NCBI RefSeq assembly: GCF_030551875.1
Contig: NZ_JAUOZU010000009.1
Location: forward strand, 1-64,000
Source of the DNA: Fluviirhizobium alvei
GTDB lineage: Bacteria; Pseudomonadota; Alphaproteobacteria; Rhizobiales; Rhizobiaceae
DNA length: 64,000 nt
Direction of reading: 5' to 3'
Shown here in pieces: positions 33,086-41,384 of the stretch; the first letter of the stretch is position 1; the number at the start of each line of letters is the position of its first letter. The notes under the pieces were generated by a model. That model did not search any database, was not told the DNA's origin, and was given only the letters and a program-made list of their open reading frames with translations. The translations under genes and the position numbers were made by a program.

Positions 33086-33473
33086 AATTATCCAGCCCGA
33101 TGGTTGGGCAAAACCCGTCGGCTATTCCAACGGCATCAGCGCCCGTGGCCGGATCGTCCAGGTCGGCGGTCAGGTCGGTTGGGATGAAAACTGCCAGTTC
33201 CAATCCGACGACTTCGTCGATCAGGTTCGCCAGACGCTCATCAACATCGTCCGCGTTCTCGAGAAGGCCGACGCCCGTCCCGAGCATCTCATCCAGCTCA
33301 CCTGGTATTTCACCGATCGCCACGCCTACAAGTCGCGGATGAAGGAAATCGGCGCGGCCTATCGCGAGATCATCGGCCGTCATTTCCCGCCGATGGCTGC
33401 AGTTCAGGTCGTCGCCCTGATGGAAGATCGCGCAAAAATCGAAATCCAGGCGCTCGCCGTCGTTCCGGAATGA
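33075..33473 (+). CDS. RidA/YjgF-family protein lacking the usual active-site Arg
   Basis: The 132-residue protein has the YjgF core with ISARGRIVQVGGQVGWDENC near the start and VVALMEDRAKIEIQALAVV at the end. In canonical RidA deaminases an Arg precedes the last strand. The aligned position here is Met107 (HFPPMAAVQV), so it is not an ordinary imine deaminase. Related proteins occur in aminobenzoate and aminomuconate pathways, where a nitrogen-bearing enamine has to be hydrolysed. That fits removal of the ring amino group after the upstream flavoenzyme acts. It overlaps the thioesterase gene. Confidence 0.85.
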   Translation: MMHEIIQPDGWAKPVGYSNGISARGRIVQVGGQVGWDENCQFQSDDFVDQVRQTLINIVRVLEKADARPEHLIQLTWYFTDRHAYKSRMKEIGAAYREIIGRHFPPMAAVQVVALMEDRAKIEIQALAVVPE

Positions 33474-33513
33474 ACGCTGTCGTCGTCTGACAATCAAACC
33501 CAAGGAGGAAACC

Positions 33514-33939
33514 ATGACTGCTACCGTAATGCCCGTCATCACCCGCAAAGGCCATGAAGACAAGAATACCGGCCAGTCCGGCGGCTGCGTCCGCGTCTCG
33601 GGCGTCGGCCCGCAGCATACGCCTGCCACCAAGATCTGGTTCGGCAAGGTGTCGAACGAGCCCGGCTACCGTTCCTACCCCCATCATCACGGCGAAGCCG
33701 AAACCGGCGGCTATGTGCTGAAGGGCAAGGCCCGGATCTATTACGGTGAGAACTGGCAGGAATATTACGACATGGAAGAAGGCGACTTCATCTTCGTGCC
33801 GCCCTACTGGCCGCATATCGAAGTCAACATGTCGACCACCGAAGAGCTCGTGTGGATGACCACGCGCACGCCTGACAATATCGTCATCAACCTTCCGGAT
33901 GTCGATGATTCCATCCTGGTCGGCTACCGGCGCGCCTGA
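33514..33939 (+). CDS. Cupin-domain protein
   Basis: The 141-residue protein has a clear cupin metal motif: PHHHGEAETGGYVLKG (His, His and Glu ligands, residues about 50-66), followed by GDFIFVPPYWPHIEVN with the final His. A small metal-dependent dioxygenase, isomerase or ligand-binding protein is possible. The ribosome site AAGGAGG is strong. Its stop overlaps the next start (TGATG), so it is translationally coupled to the hydrolase. Confidence 0.8.
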   Translation: MTATVMPVITRKGHEDKNTGQSGGCVRVSGVGPQHTPATKIWFGKVSNEPGYRSYPHHHGEAETGGYVLKGKARIYYGENWQEYYDMEEGDFIFVPPYWPHIEVNMSTTEELVWMTTRTPDNIVINLPDVDDSILVGYRRA

Positions 33940-34787
33940 TGAAACTTCTGCGTCATGGTCCGGCGGGCGCCGAAAAGCCCGCCCTTCTCGATGCTGACGG
34001 CAAGGTCCGGGATCTCTCGGGCATTGTCGCCGACATTGCTGGTGAGGCGCTCTCCGATGCGGCACTGGCCCGGATCGCTTCTATCGATCCTGCGAGCCTG
34101 CCGGAAGTGACGCCGGGCCGCATTGGCCCCTGTGTGGCCGGCACGCGCAAATTCATCTGCGTCGGCCTCAATTATGTCGACCATGCCCGCGAAACGGGCA
34201 AGACGCCGCCTGAAGAACCGATCCTGTTCATGAAGGCGACGAGTGCCATCATCGGCCCGAATGACGAGGTCGAAATTCCCCGCACGTCGGTCAAGGCCGA
34301 TTGGGAAGTCGAACTCGGTATCGTCATCGGCAAACGCGCGAAATATGTTGGCGAAGACAAGGCTCTCGATCACGTTGCCGGCTATTGCGTCGTCAACGAT
34401 GTGTCCGAGCGGGCCTTCCAGTCGGAGCGCGGCGGTCAATGGACGAAGGGCAAGAGCCACGACACGTTCGGACCGATCGGCCCCTGGCTTGTCACGCGCG
34501 ACGAGATCCCGGATCCGCAGAATCTCGCACTCTGGCTTGATGTCGATGGCGTGCGCCGCCAGACCGGCACGACGGCCAACATGATCTTCGGCGTTCGCTA
34601 TCTCGTCAGCTATATCAGCCAGTTCATGACGCTCGAACCCGGCGATATCATTGCCACCGGCACGCCACCTGGCGTCGGCATGGGCATCAAGCCGGAGCCG
34701 GTCTACCTCAAGGCCGGGCAGGTGATGACGCTCGGAATCGATGGGCTGGGCAGCCAGCGTCAGCAGACGATTGAAGCGAGGGACTGA
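33939..34787 (+). CDS. Fumarylacetoacetate hydrolase-family protein
   Basis: The 282-residue protein has the FAH signature: FICVGLNYVDHARETG, then EEPILFMKATSAIIGPND and DWEVELGIVIGKRA, with the metal-binding acidic residues. It continues with VNDVSERAFQ and KSHDTFGPIGPWL. Members hydrolyse C-C bonds in acylpyruvates or hydrate 2-oxo-enoic acids, and some are decarboxylases. The reaction here is unassigned; it could cleave or hydrate an intermediate left after ring opening. Coupled to the cupin gene upstream and 3 bases from the next SDR. Confidence 0.85.
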   Translation: MKLLRHGPAGAEKPALLDADGKVRDLSGIVADIAGEALSDAALARIASIDPASLPEVTPGRIGPCVAGTRKFICVGLNYVDHARETGKTPPEEPILFMKATSAIIGPNDEVEIPRTSVKADWEVELGIVIGKRAKYVGEDKALDHVAGYCVVNDVSERAFQSERGGQWTKGKSHDTFGPIGPWLVTRDEIPDPQNLALWLDVDGVRRQTGTTANMIFGVRYLVSYISQFMTLEPGDIIATGTPPGVGMGIKPEPVYLKAGQVMTLGIDGLGSQRQQTIEARD

Positions 34788-34790
34788 ACG

Positions 34791-35573
34791 ATGAGCGATT
34801 TCGTGGGCAAGGTTGCAATCGTCACCGGTGGCGCGCGTGGACAGGGTGAGGCAGAAGCCCGCCTGTTCGCATCCAAAGGCGCTGCGGTCATCATCGCCGA
34901 TGTGCTGGTAGACGAGGGTGAGGCTCTGGCGGCCGAATTGGTCAAGGCTGGTCAGGAAGCCCGTTTCATCCGTCTCGACGTGACGAGCCCGGAGAGCTGG
35001 GCGGCGGTCATCGAGCTTGCGAAAAGCTGGAAGGGTCGTCTCGATGTGCTGGTCAACAATGCCGGCATCATCAACCGCACCCTTGTTGAAACGACGCCGC
35101 TTGAAGCCTGGGAGCGGGTGCTGAAGGTCAATCTCACCGGTGCCTTTCTCGGCATTCAGGCAGCCAGTGGCCTGATGGCGGAAAGCGGTGGCGGCTCAAT
35201 CGTCAACATCTCTTCCAACAGCGGCTATTCGGGCCACTATGATCCGGCCTACACGGCGAGCAAGTGGGGCTTGCGCGGCCTTACCAAGACCGCTGCCATG
35301 GAACTGGCGCCCAAGAACATCCGCATCAATGCAGTATGCCCCGGACTGGTGGTGACCGGGCTCAATGCCACGAGCCCGCATCTGAAGCCGATGATCGGGA
35401 TGACGCCGATGAAGCGGGCCGGTAAGCCTGAGGAGATCGCCGAACTCGTCTTCTTCCTGGCATCCGATGCTTCGGGTTTCATCACCGGCGAAGATTTCGT
35501 CATCGATGGTGGTTTCACCGCTGGCGCCGCTTATCGCCGTGTCGCATCCGAAACGGGCATCTATCCCGAATGA
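34791..35573 (+). CDS. Short-chain dehydrogenase/reductase
   Basis: The 260-residue protein starts MSDFVGKVAIV. It has TGGARGQGEAEARLFA (residues about 12-27; Gln replaces the usual Ile in the Gly motif), NNAGIINR, the catalytic Ser in NISSNSG, and YTASKWG. It is the last gene of the operon and is followed by a terminator. Substrate not known; an alcohol or hydroxyacid from the ring-reduction pathway is likely. Confidence 0.86.
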   Translation: MSDFVGKVAIVTGGARGQGEAEARLFASKGAAVIIADVLVDEGEALAAELVKAGQEARFIRLDVTSPESWAAVIELAKSWKGRLDVLVNNAGIINRTLVETTPLEAWERVLKVNLTGAFLGIQAASGLMAESGGGSIVNISSNSGYSGHYDPAYTASKWGLRGLTKTAAMELAPKNIRINAVCPGLVVTGLNATSPHLKPMIGMTPMKRAGKPEEIAELVFFLASDASGFITGEDFVIDGGFTAGAAYRRVASETGIYPE

Positions 35574-35612
35574 AGGAACAAGCGGGCGTCTTGACGCCCA
35601 TCGGTTCTGGAG

Positions 35613-35644
35613 CAGCCGGGCGGTTCGTCCGGCTGTTTCTGTTT
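35613..35644 (+). terminator. Terminator at the end of the 2-aminobenzoyl-CoA operon
   Basis: A stem CAGCCGG / CCGGCTG with a 9-base loop is followed by TTTCTGTTTG. A smaller hairpin, GGGCGTC / GACGCCC, precedes it at 35584-35599. The remaining bases to 35851 hold no gene that I can see. Confidence 0.75.
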
Positions 35645-35851
35645 GAATGCTCATCGCTCGCCTAAGGCGTGGACCGTTCTGTGCAAAAAATGCCCATGGA
35701 ACGGGTCTGCCTGAAAATCTTGCAAAAACACTCGTGAAAGTAGAATTTGCGTGAAAACTACCGCTCTTTGAGTTTTGCGGTGGTTGCGACTTCGCCGGTT
35801 TTCGATTTCGATTTGCAGAAAGAAGTCGTTCGACTTGACATCACCCGCGCC

Positions 35852-35873
35852 TTCGTTTTTCCATAAAAACGAA
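35852..35873. promoter_or_regulatory. Candidate GlpR autoregulatory operator
   Basis: This is a perfect inverted repeat with arms TTCGTTTTT and AAAAACGAA and a 4-base centre, ending 20 bases before glpR. TTCG...CGAA arms resemble GlpR operators known from other bacteria and match the ATTCG repeats before glpD. Confidence 0.6.
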
Positions 35874-35893
35874 AATAACGAAAGGAGCTCCCG

Positions 35894-36658
35894 ATGCTGC
35901 CAACGCCGCGACAGGATGATATTCTGGCGCTCGCCCGGGCAAACCGGCGCGTGACGGTCGATGATCTGGCAGCTCGTTTCGGCGTAACGCCGCAGACAAT
36001 TCGCAAGGATCTCAATGACCTGTGCGATGCAAGGCTCCTAAATCGGATTCATGGTGGTGCGGTGTTTCCGACCAGCAACGAAAATGTCCAGTATGAAGCG
36101 CGCCGCGCCATCGCTGCTGCGGAAAAGCAGGAAATCGGTCGCGCCGCCGCTGCCCTCATCCCTGACAATTCCTCTCTGTTCATCAATATCGGGACGACGA
36201 CGGAAGCGGTTGGTGAGGCGTTGTTCGACCATCGGGATCTCATGGTCATCACAAATAACATCAATGTTGCCAACAGGTTGCGCTTGTCTTCCGGCAACGA
36301 GGTCGTAATTGCAGGCGGCGTGGTCCGCCATTCGGATGGTGGGATCGTGGGGGAGGCGGCCGTCGATTTCATTCGCCAGTTCAAGGTGGATTTCGCGGTG
36401 ATCGGTGTCTCCGCCCTCGATGAAGATGGCGAATTGCTCGATTTCGACTTTCGCGAGGTCAAGGTAGCCCAGGCCATCATTTCGAACGCGCGCCATGTCA
36501 TCCTGGTTTCGGATTCGTCCAAGTTCGAGCGTGCCGCTCCGGTGCGGATCGGCCATATTTCCCAGGTGCACACCTTTGTCACAGATCGCTGTCCCAGCGA
36601 ACGGTTCCGGGCTGCATGTGCCGACAACGATGTTCGTCTGATCGAGACTGCCCTCTGA
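35894..36658 (+). CDS. glpR: DeoR-family repressor of the glycerol regulon
   Basis: The 254-residue protein starts with the DeoR helix-turn-helix: RQDDILALARANRRVTVDDLAARFGVTPQTIRKDLNDL, residues about 6-43, then RIHGGAV. The C-terminal sugar-phosphate-sensing domain has NIGTTTEAVGEALFDH, AGGVVRHSDGGIVG and VSDSSKFERAAP. It lies directly upstream of glpD and the glycerol transporter genes, so it is GlpR. In this family glycerol 3-phosphate releases the repressor from DNA. Confidence 0.93.
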   Translation: MLPTPRQDDILALARANRRVTVDDLAARFGVTPQTIRKDLNDLCDARLLNRIHGGAVFPTSNENVQYEARRAIAAAEKQEIGRAAAALIPDNSSLFINIGTTTEAVGEALFDHRDLMVITNNINVANRLRLSSGNEVVIAGGVVRHSDGGIVGEAAVDFIRQFKVDFAVIGVSALDEDGELLDFDFREVKVAQAIISNARHVILVSDSSKFERAAPVRIGHISQVHTFVTDRCPSERFRAACADNDVRLIETAL

Positions 36659-36684
36659 CCTGTTTTCGAATTGGTCGATGAAAT

Positions 36685-36720
36685 ATTCGTTTGACATTCG
36701 TTTTGCATTCGAAATACAGT
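36685..36720 (+). promoter_or_regulatory. glpD promoter with ATTCG repeats at 11-bp period
   Basis: Three ATTCG copies begin at 36685, 36696 and 36707, exactly one helical turn apart. They overlap a -35 TTGACA (36691-36696) and a possible -10 TACAGT (36715-36720). The repeats would place bound GlpR on one DNA face and over the promoter. Confidence 0.6.
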
Positions 36721-36777
36721 GATCACGCTTTCAACAAAGCCGGTAACAAAAGCGGTATGAAAGCTCGGGGAGGATGT

Positions 36778-38298
36778 ATGTCGAACGAGGAAGCTCACGA
36801 CCTGTTCGTGATCGGAGGCGGTATCAATGGTTGCGGCATTGCACGTGATGCAGCCGGCCGCGGATACCGCGTAGCCCTCGCCGAAATGAACGACTTCGCA
36901 TCCGGTACCTCTTCAGCCGCCACCAAGCTCATCCATGGCGGCCTACGCTATCTCGAACATTACGAATTCCGCCTCGTGCGCGAAGCGCTGATGGAGCGCG
37001 AAGTGCTGTGGTCGATGGCGCCGCACATCATCTGGCCTCTGCGTTTCGTCCTGCCGCTGCAGAAGGGTGGGTTGCGTCCGGCCTGGCTCGTTCGTCTCGG
37101 CCTGTTCCTTTACGATCATCTGGGTGGTCGCAAGCTTCTGCCGCCCACCAGCAATGTCGATCTGAAACGGGATCCGGCAGGAAAGCCGTTGAAGCCGATG
37201 TTCACCCGCGCTTTCGAGTATTCCGATGGCTGGGTGGATGATGCTCGCCTCGTGGTCCTCAATGCGCGTGATGCCGCAAGTCGCGGCGCCTTGATCCTCA
37301 ACCGGACGCAGGTTGTTTCAGCGCGGCGCGAGGGCTCGCTCTGGCGCATCGAAACACGCGACGTCGATGGTCAGCGCGCGGTCCACTGGTCGCGCATGCT
37401 GGTGAATGCGGCCGGACCCTGGGTCGACAATGTGATTGCCGGTGTGCTCGGGCGCAACAATGTTCACAATGTGCGCCTTGTTCAGGGCAGCCATATTGTG
37501 GTCAAACGCAAGTTCACAGATCCGAGAGCCTATTTCTTTCAGAACCCGGATGGGCGGATCATCTTTGCCATTCCCTACGAGCAAGATTTCACGCTCATCG
37601 GCACGACCGATCGCGACTATACAGGCGATCCGCGCAAGGTGGAGATATCGGGCGACGAAATCGCCTATCTATGCGATGCTGCGAGCGAATATTTTGCCGA
37701 GCCGGTCAAGCCGGAGGATATCGTCTGGACCTACTCGGGTGTGCGGCCGCTTTTCGATGACGGCGCCTCCAAGGCGCAGGAAGCAACGCGCGACTATGTT
37801 CTGAAGGTCGAAGCCGAAGAGGGTCAGGCGCCGATCCTCAATGTGTTCGGCGGCAAGCTGACGACCTATCGTCGTTTGGCCGAAAGTGCGCTCGAGAAGA
37901 TCGGCGAGGCGATTGGTGTCCGGGGGAGGCCCTGGACGGCCGGTTCGCATCTTCCGGGTGGTGATTTCGCCGCTGGCGGACAGGAAAGTCTGGTCGCTTC
38001 GCTGAGGGCGCGCCATCCCTTCCTTGATCCGCGCCATGCCGAAAGGCTGATCCGCTGCTACGGCAGCGATGCGACGGCACTTCTTTCTGGGGCGACCGAT
38101 GTTGCCGGCCTTGGGCGCCATTTCGGCGGCACGCTCTATGAGGTGGAAGTGCGTTGGCTGATCGAACGCGAATGGGCGCTGACGGCGGCGGACATATTGT
38201 GGCGTCGCACCAAGCAGGGCCTGTATCTGACATCGGAAGACGTTGCGAAACTTGAGGATTATCTGGAGGGAGCCGTCGACCGCCTGAAAGCGGGTTGA
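36778..38298 (+). CDS. glpD: Aerobic glycerol-3-phosphate dehydrogenase
   Basis: The 506-residue FAD enzyme starts MSNEEAHDL, just after GGGGAGG; the open frame upstream to 36691 covers the promoter and is not coding. FAD is bound by FVIGGGINGCGIARDAAGRGY. Conserved segments include ASGTSSAATKLIHGGLRYLEHYEF and ANG-type C-terminal motifs such as NVFGGKLTTYRRLAE. It oxidises glycerol 3-phosphate to dihydroxyacetone phosphate at the inner membrane and passes electrons to quinone. It is followed at 37 bases by the transporter operon. Confidence 0.95.
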   Translation: MSNEEAHDLFVIGGGINGCGIARDAAGRGYRVALAEMNDFASGTSSAATKLIHGGLRYLEHYEFRLVREALMEREVLWSMAPHIIWPLRFVLPLQKGGLRPAWLVRLGLFLYDHLGGRKLLPPTSNVDLKRDPAGKPLKPMFTRAFEYSDGWVDDARLVVLNARDAASRGALILNRTQVVSARREGSLWRIETRDVDGQRAVHWSRMLVNAAGPWVDNVIAGVLGRNNVHNVRLVQGSHIVVKRKFTDPRAYFFQNPDGRIIFAIPYEQDFTLIGTTDRDYTGDPRKVEISGDEIAYLCDAASEYFAEPVKPEDIVWTYSGVRPLFDDGASKAQEATRDYVLKVEAEEGQAPILNVFGGKLTTYRRLAESALEKIGEAIGVRGRPWTAGSHLPGGDFAAGGQESLVASLRARHPFLDPRHAERLIRCYGSDATALLSGATDVAGLGRHFGGTLYEVEVRWLIEREWALTAADILWRRTKQGLYLTSEDVAKLEDYLEGAVDRLKAG

Positions 38299-38335
38299 CG
38301 ATCATTCCAAAGGCTGGAGGAGGCTTTGGATAACA

Positions 38336-39421
38336 ATGCTTGAACTGCGGAACGTCTCCAAGACGGTGGGGGGCTCGAGCCACATCCACCCGACGGACCT
38401 CACGCTGGAGCGCGGCAGCCTCAACGTGCTCCTGGGGCCGACGCTGTCTGGCAAGACGTCGCTGATGCGGCTGATGGCGGGCCTCGACCGGCCGACCGAA
38501 GGAACCATCCATTTTGACGGGATCGATGTCACCGGCATGCCGGTGCAGAAGCGGAACGTCGCCATGGTCTATCAGCAGTTCATCAATTATCCGGCGCTGA
38601 CCGTCTATGAAAACATCGCTTCCCCGATGCGGATTGCCGGTCGCGATGCCGCAACCATAGACCGCGAAGTCCGCAAGGCCGCGGATCTTTTGAAACTGAC
38701 ACCCTATCTCGATCGCACGCCGCTCAATCTTTCGGGTGGTCAGCAGCAACGCACGGCGCTTGCCCGCGCCATCGTCAAGAATGCCAATCTCGTGCTTCTG
38801 GATGAGCCGCTCGCCAATCTGGATTACAAACTTCGCGAGGAATTGCGGCTGGAATTGCCGAAGATCTTTGCCGAATCCGGAGCCATTTTCGTCTATGCGA
38901 CGACCGAACCATCGGAAGCGCTGCTGCTCGGCGGCAATACGGTGACACTTTCGGAAGGCCGTGTCACCCAGTTTGGCAAGACGATCGATGTCTATCGCCG
39001 CCCGATCGATCTCCTGACGGCCAGGACTTTCGCCGATCCGCCCCTCAATACAGTCAATCTCGTTCGGTCAGGCAACCAGTTCCTGCTCAACGGCGTCGCC
39101 GTCATTCCGGTGCCGGCGCATCTTGAAAACATTCCCGAAGGATCGGTGACGGTTGCCTTCCAGCCGCACCATCTCTTTCTCAAGCCTGCCAATGGCCATA
39201 CGACGCCGCTTTCCACCCGCACCCAGGTTTCGGAGATCGCCGGCTCGGAAAGCTTCGTGCATCTCGATTTTGCCGGCGCGCGCTGGGTGATGCTGGCGCA
39301 TGGCATTCACGATATCGACCCGGGTCAGGACCTGACCGTTCATCTCGATACTCGCCACCTGATGGCCTTCGATCAATTGACCGGACGTGCGCTCGGCAGC
39401 GCGTTCCAGGCCGCGGCCTGA
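38336..39421 (+). CDS. glpS: Glycerol ABC transporter ATP-binding protein GlpS (no H-loop His)
   Basis: The 361-residue ATPase has Walker A GPTLSGKT (34-41), signature LSGGQ (132-136) and Walker B LLDEP. The switch His expected in the motif THDQ is missing: the sequence is VYATTEPSEAL, with Thr190 at that position. A C-terminal TOBE-like domain follows. It is paired with GlpT, whose defects are complementary. The gene order matches the glycerol transporter glpSTPQUV of Rhizobium leguminosarum. Confidence 0.9.
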   Translation: MLELRNVSKTVGGSSHIHPTDLTLERGSLNVLLGPTLSGKTSLMRLMAGLDRPTEGTIHFDGIDVTGMPVQKRNVAMVYQQFINYPALTVYENIASPMRIAGRDAATIDREVRKAADLLKLTPYLDRTPLNLSGGQQQRTALARAIVKNANLVLLDEPLANLDYKLREELRLELPKIFAESGAIFVYATTEPSEALLLGGNTVTLSEGRVTQFGKTIDVYRRPIDLLTARTFADPPLNTVNLVRSGNQFLLNGVAVIPVPAHLENIPEGSVTVAFQPHHLFLKPANGHTTPLSTRTQVSEIAGSESFVHLDFAGARWVMLAHGIHDIDPGQDLTVHLDTRHLMAFDQLTGRALGSAFQAAA

Positions 39422-39431
39422 GGAGGCGGAG

Positions 39432-40502
39432 ATGGCACGCATCAATCTCGAACATATCCGGCACGCCTACAGCGCCAAGGCCAAGGCGGCCGGCGACTAT
39501 GCCTTGAAGGAAGTCCATCACGAATGGGACGATGGTGGCGCTTACGCGCTGCTGGGACCATCGGGCTGCGGCAAGACCACGCTTCTCAACATCATTTCGG
39601 GCCTTCTGCATCCATCCGACGGGCGGATCCTGTTCGACGGCCTCGATGTGACCGAACTCTCCACCCAGCATCGCAACATTGCCCAGGTGTTCCAGTTTCC
39701 GGTCGTCTATGACACGATGACGGTGTTTGACAATCTCGCCTTCCCGCTGCGCAACCGCCATGTGCCGGAGGCAGAGGTGCAACGGCGTGTCACCGAAATT
39801 CTCGAGATGATCGATCTTGGAGGCATGGCCAAGCGCCGGGCCCAGGGGCTGACCGCCGACCAGAAGCAGAAGATCTCACTCGGTCGTGGCCTCGTTCGTT
39901 CCGATGTCAACGCCATTCTGTTCGACGAGCCGCTGACCGTCATCGATCCGCATATGAAATGGCAGTTGCGCTCGCAGCTCAAGATGCTGCATCGCCAGTC
40001 CGGCTTCACCATGGTCTATGTCACCCACGACCAGACCGAAGCGCTGACCTTCGCCGACAAGGTTGTCGTCATGCATGATGGCGAGATCGTCCAGATCGGA
40101 ACGCCGGCAGAGCTGTTCGAACGCCCGAGCCATACATTTGTCGGCTATTTCATCGGCTCGCCGGGCATGAACCTGATGCCGGTAGCGATCGATGGATCCA
40201 CCGCCAAGGTCGGCGATCAGTCGATTGCGCTCAAAGGCGCGCCCAAGCTGAATGGTGCGTCAAAGCTGGAACTTGGCATTCGCCCGGAATTCGTTCGTAT
40301 GGGCCGCGAAGGCATGCCGGTCACCATTGCGAAGATCGAAGATATCGGTCGTCAGAAGATCGTACGGGCCAGCTTCTGCGGCCAATCATTGTCGATCGTG
40401 CTCGGCGAGGATGACGATATTCCGGCCGATCCGAAGATCACATTCGAACCGGATGCGATCGGCATTTTTGCCGATAGCTGGCGTGTCGGGCAGGAGGGCT
40501 GA
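39432..40502 (+). CDS. glpT: Glycerol ABC transporter ATP-binding protein GlpT (degenerate signature)
   Basis: The 356-residue ATPase starts MARINLEHIR after GAGGAGGCGGAG. Walker A is GPSGCGKTT (42-50), Walker B is ILFDEP (162-167) and the switch His199 is in YVTHDQTEAL. The signature motif reads LTADQKQK (140-147) instead of LSGGQ. A TOBE-like regulatory domain lies at the C-terminus. Together with GlpS it would form a dimer with one standard and one degenerate ATP site. The open frame before the start overlaps glpS and is not used. Confidence 0.9.
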   Translation: MARINLEHIRHAYSAKAKAAGDYALKEVHHEWDDGGAYALLGPSGCGKTTLLNIISGLLHPSDGRILFDGLDVTELSTQHRNIAQVFQFPVVYDTMTVFDNLAFPLRNRHVPEAEVQRRVTEILEMIDLGGMAKRRAQGLTADQKQKISLGRGLVRSDVNAILFDEPLTVIDPHMKWQLRSQLKMLHRQSGFTMVYVTHDQTEALTFADKVVVMHDGEIVQIGTPAELFERPSHTFVGYFIGSPGMNLMPVAIDGSTAKVGDQSIALKGAPKLNGASKLELGIRPEFVRMGREGMPVTIAKIEDIGRQKIVRASFCGQSLSIVLGEDDDIPADPKITFEPDAIGIFADSWRVGQEG

Positions 40503-40504
40503 CA

Positions 40505-41374
40505 ATGAACAAGACCTGGAACAACAAGGCCTGGTTCATGGTTTTACCGGTGCTTCTGCTGGTCGCCTTCTCTGCCGTCATTCCGCTGATGACGGTGGTG
40601 AACTATTCGGTACAGGATACGTTCGGCAATAATGAGTTCTTCTGGGCCGGCAGTGACTGGTTTGCGGAAATGCTCGCATCCGACCGGTTCTGGAATGCGC
40701 TTGGCCGCAACCTGATCTTTTCTGCCATCATTCTGGCGATCGAGGTGCCACTCGGAATCGTCATCGCGCTCAACATGCCCAAGAAGGGTCTCGGTGTCCC
40801 GGTCTGCCTCGTCTTGATGGCGCTGCCGCTTCTGATCCCGTGGAATGTCGTCGGTACGATCTGGCAGGTCTTTGGCCGTGTCGATATCGGCTTCCTCGGT
40901 CATTATCTGACCAAGCTTGGGTTTGACTACAACTATACGCAGGATCCCGTCGATGCCTGGGTGACGGTCATCGTCATGGATGTCTGGCACTGGACCAGCC
41001 TCGTGGTGCTCTTGTGCTATGCCGGTCTCGTCTCGATCCCGGACGCCTATTATCAGGCAGCAAAGATCGATGGTGCCTCGCGCTGGTCTGTATTCCGCTT
41101 CATCCAGCTGCCGAAGATGAACAGAGTGCTGCTGATCGCCGTGCTGCTGCGCTTCATGGACAGTTTCATGATCTATACCGAACCCTTCGTCGTCACCGGC
41201 GGTGGGCCCGGCAACTCCACCACCTTCCTGTCGATCGACCTTGTGAAGATGGCTGTGGGCCAGTTCGATCTCGGTCCGGCTGCAGCCATGTCGATCATCT
41301 ACTTCCTGATCATTCTTCTGATGTCCTGGGTCTTCTATACCGTGATGACCAACAGCGACGCCGAGCAGGCGTGA
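40505..41374 (+). CDS. glpP: Glycerol ABC transporter permease GlpP
   Basis: The 289-residue protein has about six membrane helices, the first being WFMVLPVLLLVAFSAVIPLM. It carries the MalF-type coupling segment YYQAAKIDGASRWSVFRFIQLPKMN, then FVVTGGGPGNSTTFL. It starts two bases after glpT ends and pairs with GlpQ in the inner membrane. Confidence 0.92.
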   Translation: MNKTWNNKAWFMVLPVLLLVAFSAVIPLMTVVNYSVQDTFGNNEFFWAGSDWFAEMLASDRFWNALGRNLIFSAIILAIEVPLGIVIALNMPKKGLGVPVCLVLMALPLLIPWNVVGTIWQVFGRVDIGFLGHYLTKLGFDYNYTQDPVDAWVTVIVMDVWHWTSLVVLLCYAGLVSIPDAYYQAAKIDGASRWSVFRFIQLPKMNRVLLIAVLLRFMDSFMIYTEPFVVTGGGPGNSTTFLSIDLVKMAVGQFDLGPAAAMSIIYFLIILLMSWVFYTVMTNSDAEQA

Positions 41375-41384
41375 GGGGCGCGCG

